The position numbers and the translations under genes are program-made. A stretch of 64,000 nucleotides of DNA, from NCBI GenBank assembly GCA_018806985.1, contig JADANN010000349.1, positions 606,501-670,500 on the forward strand. The letters run 5' to 3'. The notes below the pieces were generated by a model. The model had not been told where the DNA came from. It saw only the letters and a list, made by a program, of their open reading frames with translations, and searched no databases. This document shows positions 11,790-22,971 of the stretch, one piece after another. The DNA comes from Angiostrongylus vasorum (taxonomy: Eukaryota; Nematoda; Chromadorea; Rhabditida; Metastrongylidae). Position 1 is the stretch's first letter; each line of letters begins with the position of its first letter.

Positions 11790-14700
11790 TTTCGATCTAT
11801 TGTATTTCACGAGTGATTTGGAGCAAAAGCTTGCAAACTAGTAAGTGGAAATATATGGGAGACGGTTAGGCGTCGCCTGCAATAAATAAGCCGATTGTCT
11901 ACTCTGGGAGAGACTGGCAAGCTACCTGTGAGTTTACCCATCCATCACTTCCAGAGGTAAGCGAGCTGTACGTGGGAATCAAATGCTCAACAGTAAAATA
12001 AGTGAGCGTCATTCCGCTGATGCTGAATAAGACCACGACACGACAGCATTGAGTAGGACGACTACTATAACCTCAGCACCATTCAAGGCTGCCCAAATCT
12101 CGAAAGAATGAAGTTACAAAAAAAGACTGTACCTACAATGCACGCTCACTTGCATCTGAGTCCTCGGTAAAGCGCTTGATCATGGGCAAGAAGAATAATG
12201 TACGACGTCATCTGACTGGGTGAGACCAGAAGATGCCATCTACTGAACGCCGTCTATGACACCTGAGAAGAGCTGTTTCTCGCATCACGCGACAATAGAG
12301 GAGTCAGCGGCGCCGGCGTTTTTTGTCAACACGGGTTTAGCCACGAATATCGATTCATTCGAACAATAACAAACCGAATCGGACATCTACGACTGAATAG
12401 ATGTAGATCAATACCGGAACCCAGAATCTTGGTCATGTACGCACCAACATCAAGCAATGATGAAGGCGAAGTGGAAGTGTTCTATTAAGTTCTTCAGAAA
12501 CAAATGAGCGTTTCATTCAACTATTCCAGTTCCACAAAATTCTGGAGTTCTGGAAGCAATGAATTTGCTGAAGGCATTTTTTGCGTTTATCGTGGTTGGT
12601 GAAGCACTTCTCGCGCAGGAAATTATCAAGGTGCTTGAAGAAGTGATAGTCGGTAGGCGAGAGGTATGTGAATATGGCGGATGAGGCAAAGTTTCGTAGC
12701 AAAACTCGTTCAACTTCTGCAGCGCTTGTTCTGCAACGTGAGGCCGGACGTTGTCATGGAGAAGGATTAGGCCTTTCCTGTTTACTAATGTCGGTAGTTG
12801 TTGTTGGAGTTTACGGTGCACTTCGCCGATTTGTTGGCAATACTTCTCTGCCGTAATCATTTCGCCCGGGGTTCAAAAGCTGTGATGAATCAGCCTGACT
12901 GCAGGCAACCAAATAGTCACCATAACCCTTTTTTTGGTGCAATTTTGGCTTTGGGAAGCGCAGCGGAGCCTGATCGCAATCCAACCATTGAGCTGAACGT
13001 CGCCGATTGTCGCACGGAAACCACTTCTCGTCGCACCTCACAATTCGATCAAGAAAAGAGTCGCTTTTGTTCCGCAGAATAGGAGCAGACGACACTTCAG
13101 AACGGCAACTTTTTTTGATTATCGTTTAATTCGTGCGGCACCCACTTACCCAGTTTTTTTTCGCGATTTTTTTCCTATGCGATTCAAGTCGGTGAAAATT
13201 GTTTCTGAGCTTACTCAAAGCTCTTTTGCGAGCTGTCGAACAGTTGTTCGCGTGTTTGCTTCCACTGGTGCTTTCAATTCGTCGTCATCAAGTTCATTGG
13301 GACGTCCGCGGTCTTCCATGTCTCCGAGGCCGAAATCACTAGATCGGAATTTCCGGAACCATGTTCGCAATGCTGAATGACCAACACTACCTTCAACTCA
13401 AACTTCGTTATTGTCTCGAGCCGTCTCTGCTGCACTACGACCGAGTTTGAACTCATAAAAGAAAGTACGACGAAAATTCGTCTTTGACATCTGAAAGTGC
13501 AAAGTTCAAAATTGGTAAAAAAAAATTACCTTTGTCAAAATATAAAAAGCATGGCTAGATAAGCATAAAATTGGATTTCTAATGATATGTAATATTTCAA
13601 GGTACAAAGAATATGTTATTGGTAAGAAGTGCATTAATATACTAAATATTTTAAAGCACTCATTTATTTCTGAACCTAATGTGCGGACATGGAGTTCTTC
13701 AAAGAAGACCATGCATTCTTTAAGGTCATAAATAGAAGTTTTAGGGCTGAGATTAGACATAGAACAACTGAAAGAATTTCACATTGAGACCTACTAATTA
13801 GGACGGACCTAGCAGCACGGGCGGCTATCTGAGTTTATAATGACGATCAATGTCCTTCATGGTACCATGGAATTCCAGAAGCCCCGCTCGCAAAGCTGGA
13901 CGTCGGAGTCTCCCAATATGGAATACCATAACGATATAGACCATATTATATCAAATCGAACGTTTTCCCTAAGCGATGTCGTTGTTTTAACAAAATTCTA
14001 CACGGGATCAGACCATCGCCTCCTTCGGGCAAGATTATATTTCTCGCAGAAAGGAGAAAAAAGCCGCTAAATTCGAAAACCGAAGTCCCAGAACCATCAC
14101 AAACTGAGACTTATTCAATTCACTAGTCAGCTGTTGGGAAGATGTCGTTGTCGACAACATAGACCAAGAATACTCATTCATCTCATTCATCGTCTCATTC
14201 AACATCTTCACGTTAGCGCTATAAAAGCTGAGAGTTCGAAAGTCACCAAGAGACGTCCGTCTCCAGAAACGCTGGAGCTGATACGCCAGCGTGGAATCGT
14301 ACGTGACGCATGCAACCGCGAACTAACGTTCGAACTTGCAAAACAATGCAGACAGACGATAAAAGAAGATCTTAAAGAGAAAAGAGCAGCAGCAATGGTC
14401 GAAGCTGCAGAGGCTGGGAAATGCATTCGCAAAGCTCACCGAAGCTTCGCCAATTACAAGACCAAGATAATTGCACTCCGACGCCCAGGCGGAACAGTTA
14501 CAGAGTCCAGAACGGCAATGGAGAAAACCACTCACGATTATTACTCAGATCTCTTCAATAGCCGCCCCCTCCTTTCTTATATGAAATAGAGGAGAATGGA
14601 TATGTCGTATCACCGGTTCTCCCTTTTTCGAAACCCAGCATGATGTTTTGTCGGCAAAAGGTCGAACAACACCAGGTTCGGACACGATAAGACCTGCACA

Positions 14701-16175
14701 TCTAAAGAACTTTCAGCTGCTCCTGGTGAACACATTGGTCTGGCTTTCCACACCTTAGATGTCCAAATGCGTGCTCCCGTACTTAATGTCAAAGACCAGC
14801 AACATCGTGTTATAGTTCAAGAATAATGACATCTCCGGTGTCGGCAACTAGAGACCAGTCTTCTTGGTGGATGTTGTCTTTTAACTTTTCACTGGAGTCG
14901 TCCGAAACAGGACTGACAGAACAGTGGACGAAGTACAGCCATGTGAGCAACCTGTTTTTCGAAAAGGATTCAGTACGGTGGGCTACATCCACACGATAAC
15001 AAAACTCATCGAAGTATCGCGAGAATACAAAAGACCGCTCCGTCTCACTTTCATCGATTTAAAGAAGGCCTTTGCCTCCGCTGAGATGAAAGCAGTCATG
15101 GAAGCTCTGGGTAATCAAGGAGCCCTTACTCATTGTACAAAGATTCTTCGTTAGCTATATAAAAGTTTCGCCACCAAAATTATCACCAACCATTCTATAA
15201 TGGTATTAACATTGACGTCAAAAAGATGGACTAGGCAAGGCGATACCATCTCGCCATAGTTATTTACCGCCACCCTCGAGAACGTCACATGAATATTGGA
15301 ATGGGACAACATGGGAGTAAAAGTCTACGGTCGGCAAATACTTCATCTTTGTTTTGCTGATGACATCGTTCTTATAATAGCAAACAACATCCAAACGAAA
15401 GAAATCCTTGCCGACTTTGATAAAGTCTGTGGAAGCAATGGTCGATGTCACAAAAACGATGTTCATGAGGAACGGATTGGTTACGTATGCAGCATTCATG
15501 CTCGACGGAATGAATATCTCCGGATGATCCAGTTACGTTTATCTAGGTCGGAAAATCAATAGGATGAACGACTTAGCTCCGGAGTTGACCAGAAGGAAAC
15601 GAGCGACTTAGGCAGCTTTCAACAACATCGAGGATGTAGTCAAGAAAACACAGAACACCCGACTCCGTGCCCACTTTTCGACTCAGCGATGCTTCCTACC
15701 TTAATGTATGCGTCAGAAAATCTGGTTGCTGCGTGAGCGGGATGAAAGATCACTCAGCGTTATTGGAGGCGCAGTCAAAAGGACGACGCTAGAAGTATCC
15801 CGTTCCACATAAGTAATGGAAGGGATCCGAAGATCACACCTGCGTCAACGATTAAAAACTAAGCATGCCGTTTTCTACGCCAAACAGTCGAAGATAAGGT
15901 GGGCCGGACACGTAATGCGTATGAATGACAACCGGTGGATAAGAGCCATTAGTGACTGGATTCACCGGGATGTCAAACGTACTGTAGAAAGACCAAGACC
16001 AATGGTCAGAGTTGTTCATGAAAAGCCTAAAGGAAAGGAATGAAACTCTACAAGTTTCTAAAGCTTGCAGAACCCACTGGGCTATTCTTTCACGCGACAA
16101 GGAGAAATGGAATATTTGCTGCCACCCGCTCGAGTCACTTGACGATTAACGGGACTACAGGTGATACAGGTGACA
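11790..16175 (+). mobile_element. RTE-clade retrotransposon, copy B, near full length, interrupted by a mariner
   Basis: The 5' untranslated region (11790-12110) matches copies A, D and E (atgggagacggttagg, ctctgggagagactgg). Endonuclease remnants follow. The YAPTS region stops at 12484 and resumes at 13680, with the mariner between. Reverse transcriptase spans about 14210-15560 with an intact-looking FADDIVL near 15350. The C-terminal KIRWAGHVMRMNDNRW lies near 15890. Frameshifts and stops make it non-functional. From about 14150 onward it is part of the left inverted-repeat arm. Confidence 0.87.
12485..13679 (-). mobile_element. mariner-type DNA transposon, inactive
   Basis: Terminal inverted repeats are visible: ttaagttcttcagaaacaaa on the left and the complement of ttaggttcagaaataaatga on the right. 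They flank 1,195 bases next to a TA on the left (mutated to TG on the right). On the minus strand the transposase shows the three catalytic aspartates in CDEKW (about 13031), LLHDN (about 12754) and SPTDYHFF (about 12650). The last two are about 34 residues apart, as in the D,D34D mariner group, with a frameshift between them. N-terminal remnants reach about 13460. It resembles the hookworm mariner called bandit, from memory only. It sits inside RTE copy B. Confidence 0.88.
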
Positions 16176-16299
16176 GTAAAAAGCTTCTTTTAAACCGTCA
16201 CCGTTTCACTATTGTAGACTGACTTTCATTTGACCTCAGTATAAATGATCAGTGTACCTTATTTCATTGACAGAGCCATTTTAAGATTTCATTGTATAG

Positions 16300-17400
16300 A
16301 ACAGCGCTGCTGGTTAAGGTTTCCCCATTCGAGCGATGTCCACTGGAGAAGACTCGACTCGCTATGACGACGAAGACACCGCATAGAGAAGACGAACGGC
16401 TCTAGACCATCGACTCGAACTATCGGCTCTGTAGAAAATGAAGACATCGGACGTTAGCTGAATAAATATTTCGTAGCACTCTCGTATTAGCTTATCAATG
16501 AAATAAGGTGCTCACCGCTAGGATATCCACTGGTATCAAGCCTTTCCGCTTCGTTCTAGATCGAAGTTGAAGCCAGCACTCGGTTTCCGGCTACCTCACT
16601 GTTGGTAACATAGCGACTGTTTTGTCATTTGCTCAGCACAGCATAAGATGGACTGATCTCCATCAAATAGCCGAGAAACTTGCAAAGAACAATGCGTTAG
16701 ACGCATAGAAGAAACTGTTCACTATATGGAGGAAATTTATGCAATGAGTTTTTTCTGGTGAAGTAATGAAAGTGCTTCGCTTAATAGATTGCAGGTCAAT
16801 CTGTCCTTTTCAGGCATTGAAAATGGCGAAAAATGACTGGGTGGCGCAGTGGTAGTGATGCAGATCATCATACCGCTGCACAACCCATCGCTTTTCGCTG
16901 GAGAGCACAGCGGGTATACTAAGCCTTCCATCTGTCCTATGTCGGTGAATTAGTATAAGGCTTTTTGGGAAAAGCTCATTTCCGCAATCCAAGTGAGAAC
17001 GCTCTAGAGCGGCTATCTCAGGATTCCATGGAGAATCGACTCTTCTTTCTTTATTTTAGGCTAACGTTTCGACGTCTTCGTCTTCCTCAGCGGTGATCAG
17101 AATCAGTTTTGCTGATCGACTCTGAAATATTATTACGCCTTATATTAGCTAATAACGATACTAACTTCTATAGGATGGATTGCCCAGAAAAAAACAAGTG
17201 GTTATCACCGGACCGTAACCGCAATCGATAAGAACAGTCCTGTATAAGAGAGCATCGCCAAGTGAGCATGCATCATTTGAGAGATACTTCAATATGGGAG
17301 ATCCGGCTCGATATGACAACGACGACACCAGATCGAGAAAACGAACGACTGCGTTTGCACTAACTCGGACCATCGACTCTGAGGAAGACGAAGACGTCTA
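16300..17400. repeat. R5 sequence units in the left arm
   Basis: Two diverged units (16300-16490 and 17220-17400) share ctcgctatgacgacgaag-type and aacgaacg, then accatcgactc, then gaagac. An inverted piece (gacgtcttcgtcttcctcag, 17066-17090) faces gaggaagacgaagacgtc at 17381-17398. Mirrored copies are in the right arm, and diverged relatives lie at 37355-37430 and 38690-38825. Confidence 0.6.
16836..16990 (+). repeat. tRNA-head SINE-like unit in the left arm (mirrored near 40014-40170)
   Basis: The start tgactgggtggcgcagtggt resembles a tRNA A box, and the stretch aagccttccatctgtc matches part of the SINE-A body. No good B box is seen. The same unit appears in reverse in the right arm. Confidence 0.5.
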
Positions 17401-17427
17401 ACTCTTTCTGTTTAACTTTTTATTTAG

Positions 17428-17511
17428 TGCCTACTCTTTTTTTCATGGCATGGTATTATGTGAAGTACAACCAAAATGATGCTGAGACATTTGCAAAACC
17501 CGGACCCCAGA
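17428..17511 (-). mobile_element. truncated SINE-B tail in left arm (mirrored at about 39494-39577)
   Basis: tttatttagtgcctactctt and aaaatgatgctgagacattt match the SINE-B tail and then stop at ggaccccag. The same truncated piece is present in reverse in the right arm, so it predates the inverted duplication. Confidence 0.7.
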
Positions 17512-18108
17512 GATTCCTATATAGTTTCTATCGTATTTGATCTATTTACATAACGCGACACCACATAAGATGGAACTGCGGGTCCTATTTAATTTTGGTT
17601 CGTCTTCTGGAATTATTCTTCCAGCAGTCTTTTCCGATGTGTGCGACTTTGATATTGTTTGCGAATACCGTTGAATGCTGGTGGAGTATGTTCTACTCAA
17701 AGTCCTGGATATCTGTGCTAATGTGTACTCAAGTCTTCATCACAGGAAATCTCCGACCTACTTACAAACCTGGAGAGATGAGAGGATAGTTTCGGTGAAC
17801 TGGTATAATACTCAGATTGAGCGTATTATTAGACGGGGACCTTTAACCAGTGCGCTTCAGGCACCCTGTATTTATATCGCTCAAATGACAGGACTAAACA
17901 GGTGAACAAAAAAGATTTTAAGCTGCTATGACTGCTAATTGTATGCAGAAAGTATAAATTGTGAAGATTTAACAGGATGTACAGAGTAGGCTGCACATAG
18001 GATTCCGCTTGCTACAGGCGGTTGCTTGAGTATTCGCTGCCACTGCACGAATTAGTTGTCCTGGGAGAATCGAACTCTCAAAATAGAAAAATTTCCCTCC
18101 GATCCACT

Positions 18109-19893
18109 AAGGTCCTGGGGAGGTGCCCTTATTGATACCAACGAGGGATACGACCGGCTTATTCAGCAACTTCACTTTAGTGTTATGAAAGCTGGGAGTT
18201 CGAAAGTCACCAAGAGATGTCTGCCTCTAGAAATAGTCGAGTTGATAGGCCAACGTGGAACCACGCGAGCTATATGCAAACGCAAATTCACGTTCAAACT
18301 TGAGAAACAATGCAAGCAGCGGATCTCTTGAATAGCTACGTCTTCATGCCAAGATATGAAAGAAAAAAACAATGGACATATCGTCACACCAATTCTCTCT
18401 TTAGCTACACCTGTTCTAGAGAGAATAAGACCTGTAGAATTGAAGAACTTCCCGCCAGTCCTCGTCGGCACAATGGCTCGGCTCTTCACACGTTGCCTGT
18501 CAGAATGTCATGTTCCGATTTACTGGAAGACCAGCACGGCTGTGTTAGTGTTAAAGAAGAGTGACTTCCACGATATCGGCAACTATCGCCCAGTCTGCTT
18601 GCATTGTGTCGTCTACAAACTCTTCGCTCGAGTAATCCTGAAGAGGACTATCAGAACACTGGACGGAGGACAGTTAGATAGGCAAGCGGGGTTTTGAAAA
18701 AAAATTCAGTAGAATGGACCACATCTACACGATAACAAGTCCAAATGAAGTGTCAAGAAAGTACGCCGTTATGTCTCACTTTCATTGATTTAGTGTAAGC
18801 ACTCAACTCAGTTGAGACAGAAGCAGTCATAGAAGCTCTGGACAGCCGCGGCGGCACCCATTCAGTACATAAAGATTCTTCACGAGCTATATAAAAATTT
18901 CACAAGCAAAATATCACCAATCTCTAACGAAATTACCTCAACGTCAGAAGACGGGTCAGGCAATGCGATACCACGTCATTAATATTAATTATTTCCACCA
19001 TACAGAACATCATGCGAACACTGGAAAGGAATAAGGGAGTGGAAATCGATGGTCGGCAATTGCACGATTTCCATTTTGTTGACGACATCTTTCTTATAAC
19101 ACCAATCATGAACCCATCCGTCAGAACGAACTAGCCGACCTTTATAATGTGTGCAAAGATTGGTCTTTCACTAAATTTTACAAAAACGATGTTCATGAAG
19201 AAAGGATTGTTTTTCGTATTCCACATTTACGCTCAACGGAACTGACATCTCTGAGTCTTGCACCTACGCCATTCAAGGTCAGGAAGTCAGCTTGATGAAC
19301 AACTTAGCTCCAGACTAGAGTAAGAGGAAACGAGCGTATTGGCGAGATTTCAAGAGCATCGAGGATGTAGTGAAGAAAACAAGGAACACCCGACTCCGTC
19401 TCCACCTTTTTGACTTCACTATTCTTCCTGCCTTAACCTATGCGACAGAAAAACTGGTCGCTACGCGACCAGGATGCGTGATCACTCAGCGTTATCCAAC
19501 GCTCAGTAAAAAAGATAAAAGTATCCTGCATCAAGTAAGTAAAAGAGATGATCCGTAGCTCCGACTACGTCAACGATCAAAAATAAAAGACGCCATTCTG
19601 TACGCGAAATTGCCGAAGATAAGGTGGACCGGTTAGGCAATGCGTATGACCGACAGCCAATGGAAAAAAGCTGCAAGTGATTGGTTTACTCGGGATGTCA
19701 AACTTATGTAGGAAGACCACCGACCCGATGGTCAGAGTTTTTTAACGAAAACCCTGGAAGAACGGTATGATGCTCACCGAGTCCCTTGAGTGAGCAGAAC
19801 CCACTGGGCTATTCTTGCCCGCACGGCAGGGAAGAGTGGAAGATTTACTGCCGCCCACTCGACTTAGTTAACGACCACGACAGGTGGTACAGG
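18109..19893 (+). mobile_element. RTE-clade retrotransposon, copy C, 5' truncated
   Basis: It starts abruptly at the inner end of the left arm, in the region between endonuclease and reverse transcriptase (YDRLIQQLHFSVMKAG near 18150). It continues through reverse transcriptase with the catalytic box as FVDDIFL near 19080 and a C-terminal part near 19610. A large internal deletion near 18320 and many stops are present. The 3' end has the acaggtgg/acaggtga tandem at about 19877-19893. Confidence 0.82.
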
Positions 19894-20009
19894 TGACTCT
19901 CGAGATCGCCATGTGAAAACTGGAATAGTGGAAGCATGAAGGTACAGTTGAGGTGTTCAGATGGCAACGAAATTCATTTTTTTGGTCGTTTTTTTGGCGA
20001 CGAGCACAC

Positions 20010-21170
20010 ACAATGACGATTTCTTTCATTTCCAAAAAAGGAAAAGAATTTTTGGGAAATAGAATTTAATTGTGGAGCAGTCTAGCAAGGTGGTTTCTTT
20101 TACCCCTTTATCATCCCTCTTCTCCAAGCTTTATAAGTTCACGAGCCTTGTGTGTAGTAAAATATACCGGGAAAGGAAACCACTGTGTGCCGAAAGGACG
20201 TGTGATGACGTCCACGGTTATAAGAAAATCGCGTAGTTGTGAATATTAGAGTGACTGACTGCTCACCTTCTGTTTTTTCGCTACTGGGAACATCAGTGTA
20301 TTAGTTGCTGAGCCGAACGCCCTGAGACACTGAGTTGTAGTCGTCTATGATAGTAATAACAACAATAACAGTGAAACGATAACGATACAAGACGAAGATT
20401 AGGAGTTGCAGAACCATTGGTTGAACGAACCGAAGGAGCTGAAAGCTGGAAGCTGACGGAGCAGTTCATAATGCTATGATGAGCGGAGATTAGCTAGGAT
20501 AGTTAAAGATACAGCATGCAGGTGGTTTGAAGAGATGGTTTGAGAGAGGCCGATTCAATGAACAGTATGGTAGCCGCGAATGCCTTCATCAAAAAGAGGC
20601 AGGTGGGAAGCTGTAAGAAAATTTTTAGAGAGGACTTTGCTATTTGGAGATGACTAAGCAGTGAGAATCAGGCACATGATCGATGAAGAATAGTCAACGG
20701 AGAAATGAGGTAAAGATAGAGAATATTCGACAACTATTGAGAATGTTCTGTATAGGACGACTGATGAACATCCACAAGTAGTGTTCACTGTCGCAGGAAC
20801 ATCTTTCGAGTTTGACAAGTCTAATAATCCGATATATCTTCACTCGCTATGAAGATCTCTCAAGTGTAGTTATTCCCATGCTCCTTAAGGACTTTGTAAA
20901 GAGCGGGTGGATTCTGATTTTAGTTGAGGACTTCGGTTTTAAGCTTAGAAGGTCGTTGAGTACTGGTTAAGTAGATTCTCACTGGAATCCCTGTGATTGT
21001 CCTAGCCATGTTTTCATCAAGGCTCTCTTAAACTTTTGTGGATCGAAAGGAAGATAATGAACACAAATCTGGTAGCAGTCCTCCTGACCCTGAAGGGCTG
21101 ACCGATTTGATTGGAGCAAGCTGAGGTCGAACGACAATGGTTTTACGCGTACTTCTGGAACGGCACCTCT
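20010..21170. repeat. dispersed repeat R4, copy 2, with a ~560-base insertion
   Basis: Similarity to copy 1 breaks at about 20207 and resumes at about 20768. The break is flanked by similar 12-mers (ggacgtgtgatg and ggacgactgatg), which could be a diverged target-site duplication. The inserted segment has no recognised motif. Confidence 0.45.
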
Positions 21171-21212
21171 GAAACTGCACTTCTCGCACCCTTATTTATT
21201 CCTACTTGCTTG

Positions 21213-21620
21213 GATACTTCGATGGCCCGTGTGCACGGATTGTGCGGTCCCCAGCATAATTTCCATTTCTTTTCTTCGGAATTTCGTTAGTTAATCTTCG
21301 TGGTTCCCTAGGATTGCGAGGTGAGCCTAGCCAAAGTCTGCTCAGGCTCGTCGTCACCACAGGTAGTCATCGCCCTTGTGGTTCAGGGGGAGATTTGCCA
21401 CCATGCATCTGGTTTGATACCAGGACGGTGGTGGATCCTGACATTGGTTTACTCTTAGCTGGGCTTCCCTAATTGAAACGCCGGATTTCTCAGTATGGGA
21501 AGCCCTGCTAGTGGGATGAAATCCCTGCTGTATATCGCACCCCGATTCCCAGGAACACCCAGCCACCATGAGGCGGTAAACCTTTGGGAGGTTATTTACT
21601 ATTAAAACAAGTGTTGGTGT
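21213..21620 (+). repeat. dispersed repeat R3, copy 1
   Basis: This copy shares ordered blocks with the copies at 23738 and 33528: cgatggcc, ccccagcataa, cgtggttccc, gatttgccaccatgc, ggtttgataccaggac, gtttactcttagctgggctt and, near the end, aggcggtaaacc. It is not recognised as a known coding element. A 92-codon open frame on the minus strand looks fortuitous. Confidence 0.72.
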
Positions 21621-22860
21621 TATTTCCCTCAATTCGCGTTATCGGTTCTAATTTCCTAAGATGCTGAGATAATATACAAAGAGGAAAAAATCGACGGATT
21701 ATGCGATCTGGATAATTTTCCGTTATCCTAGAGCGTTATACGTTTCCGTTGTGATATGAGCGTATCCTACCCGGATATCGTACCCTATCAGGATATCGTT
21801 CCACATCTGCCTTTACCACATCCAGAAAGCCGATTCCGGTTCGCCTTTGTAAGACTCCGGAAGCGAGCGCTCAGTGGGAGACATTGGTAGAAAGGTAGCC
21901 CGGCGACGCGTGTTGCGTCGCGTTTCGCTTGACCCCGCAAGGCATGTGGTAGTCAGCAGCCTCGTAGTGTCGTGTAGTCGTGAAATTAGGGCTGTTTTTT
22001 TCTAACTAGTAGAAGTAAGGTGTTTTTTGTTATGTTTTATTGATCAAACTCTTATGATCTATGTGGGATTGTTGGATTTTCATAATAACCTCCATTCCTT
22101 TTAGTGGACCCTTCTGGATAACCCCCAGTCCATGGTTCCCCCCGCCCGTGAAGCTCAGAACTTTTCGTCCAGAAGGTTATTTTTTCTTATTGAGCACTAT
22201 TCACAAACGCTCTTACTCTGTCGATGTGTGATAGGATTTTAATGTTTTTCCTCGTGCTACGATGTAATATGCTCTTTTAACTGAACAGAGACCGTTTCCA
22301 TGTCTTCTCCGTTCGCACTTCGGACGTTTTTTCTTCTTTTTTATAGTTATGAATTATCGATTTCTTTCAGTTTACTTGCTTTCTTAGGTGTTTTGGTAAT
22401 CATCCGATTTCATTTGATAGCATGGATGAGCCATTCTTGCCACCACTCACCCCTCTCGATCAGTACATGGAAACTGAGGTACGAGACTTCTCTACTGTTT
22501 CTAATGTACTGCGTCGAAAATCTGTCTTTTCTTCGTCAGCCTGATTTTTTTTAAAATAGTTATGACTACTAGTGGAAGCCAGATATGTTGGTTGCTCTTC
22601 AATTCATGTACATTTGCATTGAGTATTATGCATATTCCGCTCAGAGTGAGGAGTGCCCACGTCTTGATGAGATTGAGCTGTGATGTTCACGTTCGGAGGC
22701 TAAATGCGTCACCTAACTTGTTACGTACTTGTTTGTTTGTTTGTTCGTTTGCTGTTTATCTGTGCCAGAGTGCAGCTGTAAGCCATTGTGAAGGCAATTG
22801 ACGTCGACGGTGAACAATTGTTTGAAAACGGCCAGCCACTTCAAGCACTTTTCTTTCCTT
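21621..22860 (+). other. region upstream of ptrn-1, probable promoter-containing interval
   Basis: No coding exon is identified. A GC-rich patch at about 21890-21925 contains the hairpin gcgacgcgtgttgcgtcgc (7-bp stem) in otherwise AT-rich DNA. Imperfect inverted sequence (aataacc, cttctgga, then tccagaaggttatt) lies at 22083-22180. A promoter here is inferred only from position. Confidence 0.35.
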
Positions 22861-22971
22861 TTCAGCGTTCATGCCAGTGAAAATAATTGTTCGCGCTGAT
22901 TATTTCTTCAGTCGTTGTGGAGAAATTGCTTCGGATGCTGTCCCCGCAGCGTTATCCTTAGATATTTGTCA
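22861..22971 (+). CDS. ptrn-1: ptrn-1 candidate first exon with possible trans-splice acceptor
   Basis: A strong nematode-type acceptor (cttttctttccttttcag, ending at 22865) stands five bases before an ATG at 22871. The reading frame stays open for 33 codons plus two bases to a GT at 22972. That phase matches what exon 2 needs. An acceptor directly upstream of the first ATG is what spliced-leader trans-splicing would look like. The donor (GTACTT) is weak and the peptide is not recognisably conserved, so an alternative first exon is possible. Confidence 0.4.

Larger units (their letters stand above)
14150..18112 (+). repeat. left arm of a large near-identical inverted repeat
   Basis: This arm matches the reverse complement of 38891-42856 almost base for base. 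Paired positions sum to about 57,004-57,012 throughout, with differences mostly of one base in homopolymers. It contains the 3' half of RTE copy B (to about 16175), R5 sequence, a SINE-like unit at 16836 and a truncated SINE-B tail at 17428-17511. The inner end (ccactaaggtc at 18112) abuts RTE copy C. The outer end lies inside RTE sequence, where similarity to the other arm falls to ordinary family level upstream of about 14000-14150. Confidence 0.92.

Noticed and set aside
21354..21632. 92-codon minus-strand gene
   Set aside because: It is within repeat R3, and the other R3 copies do not keep the same frame open.
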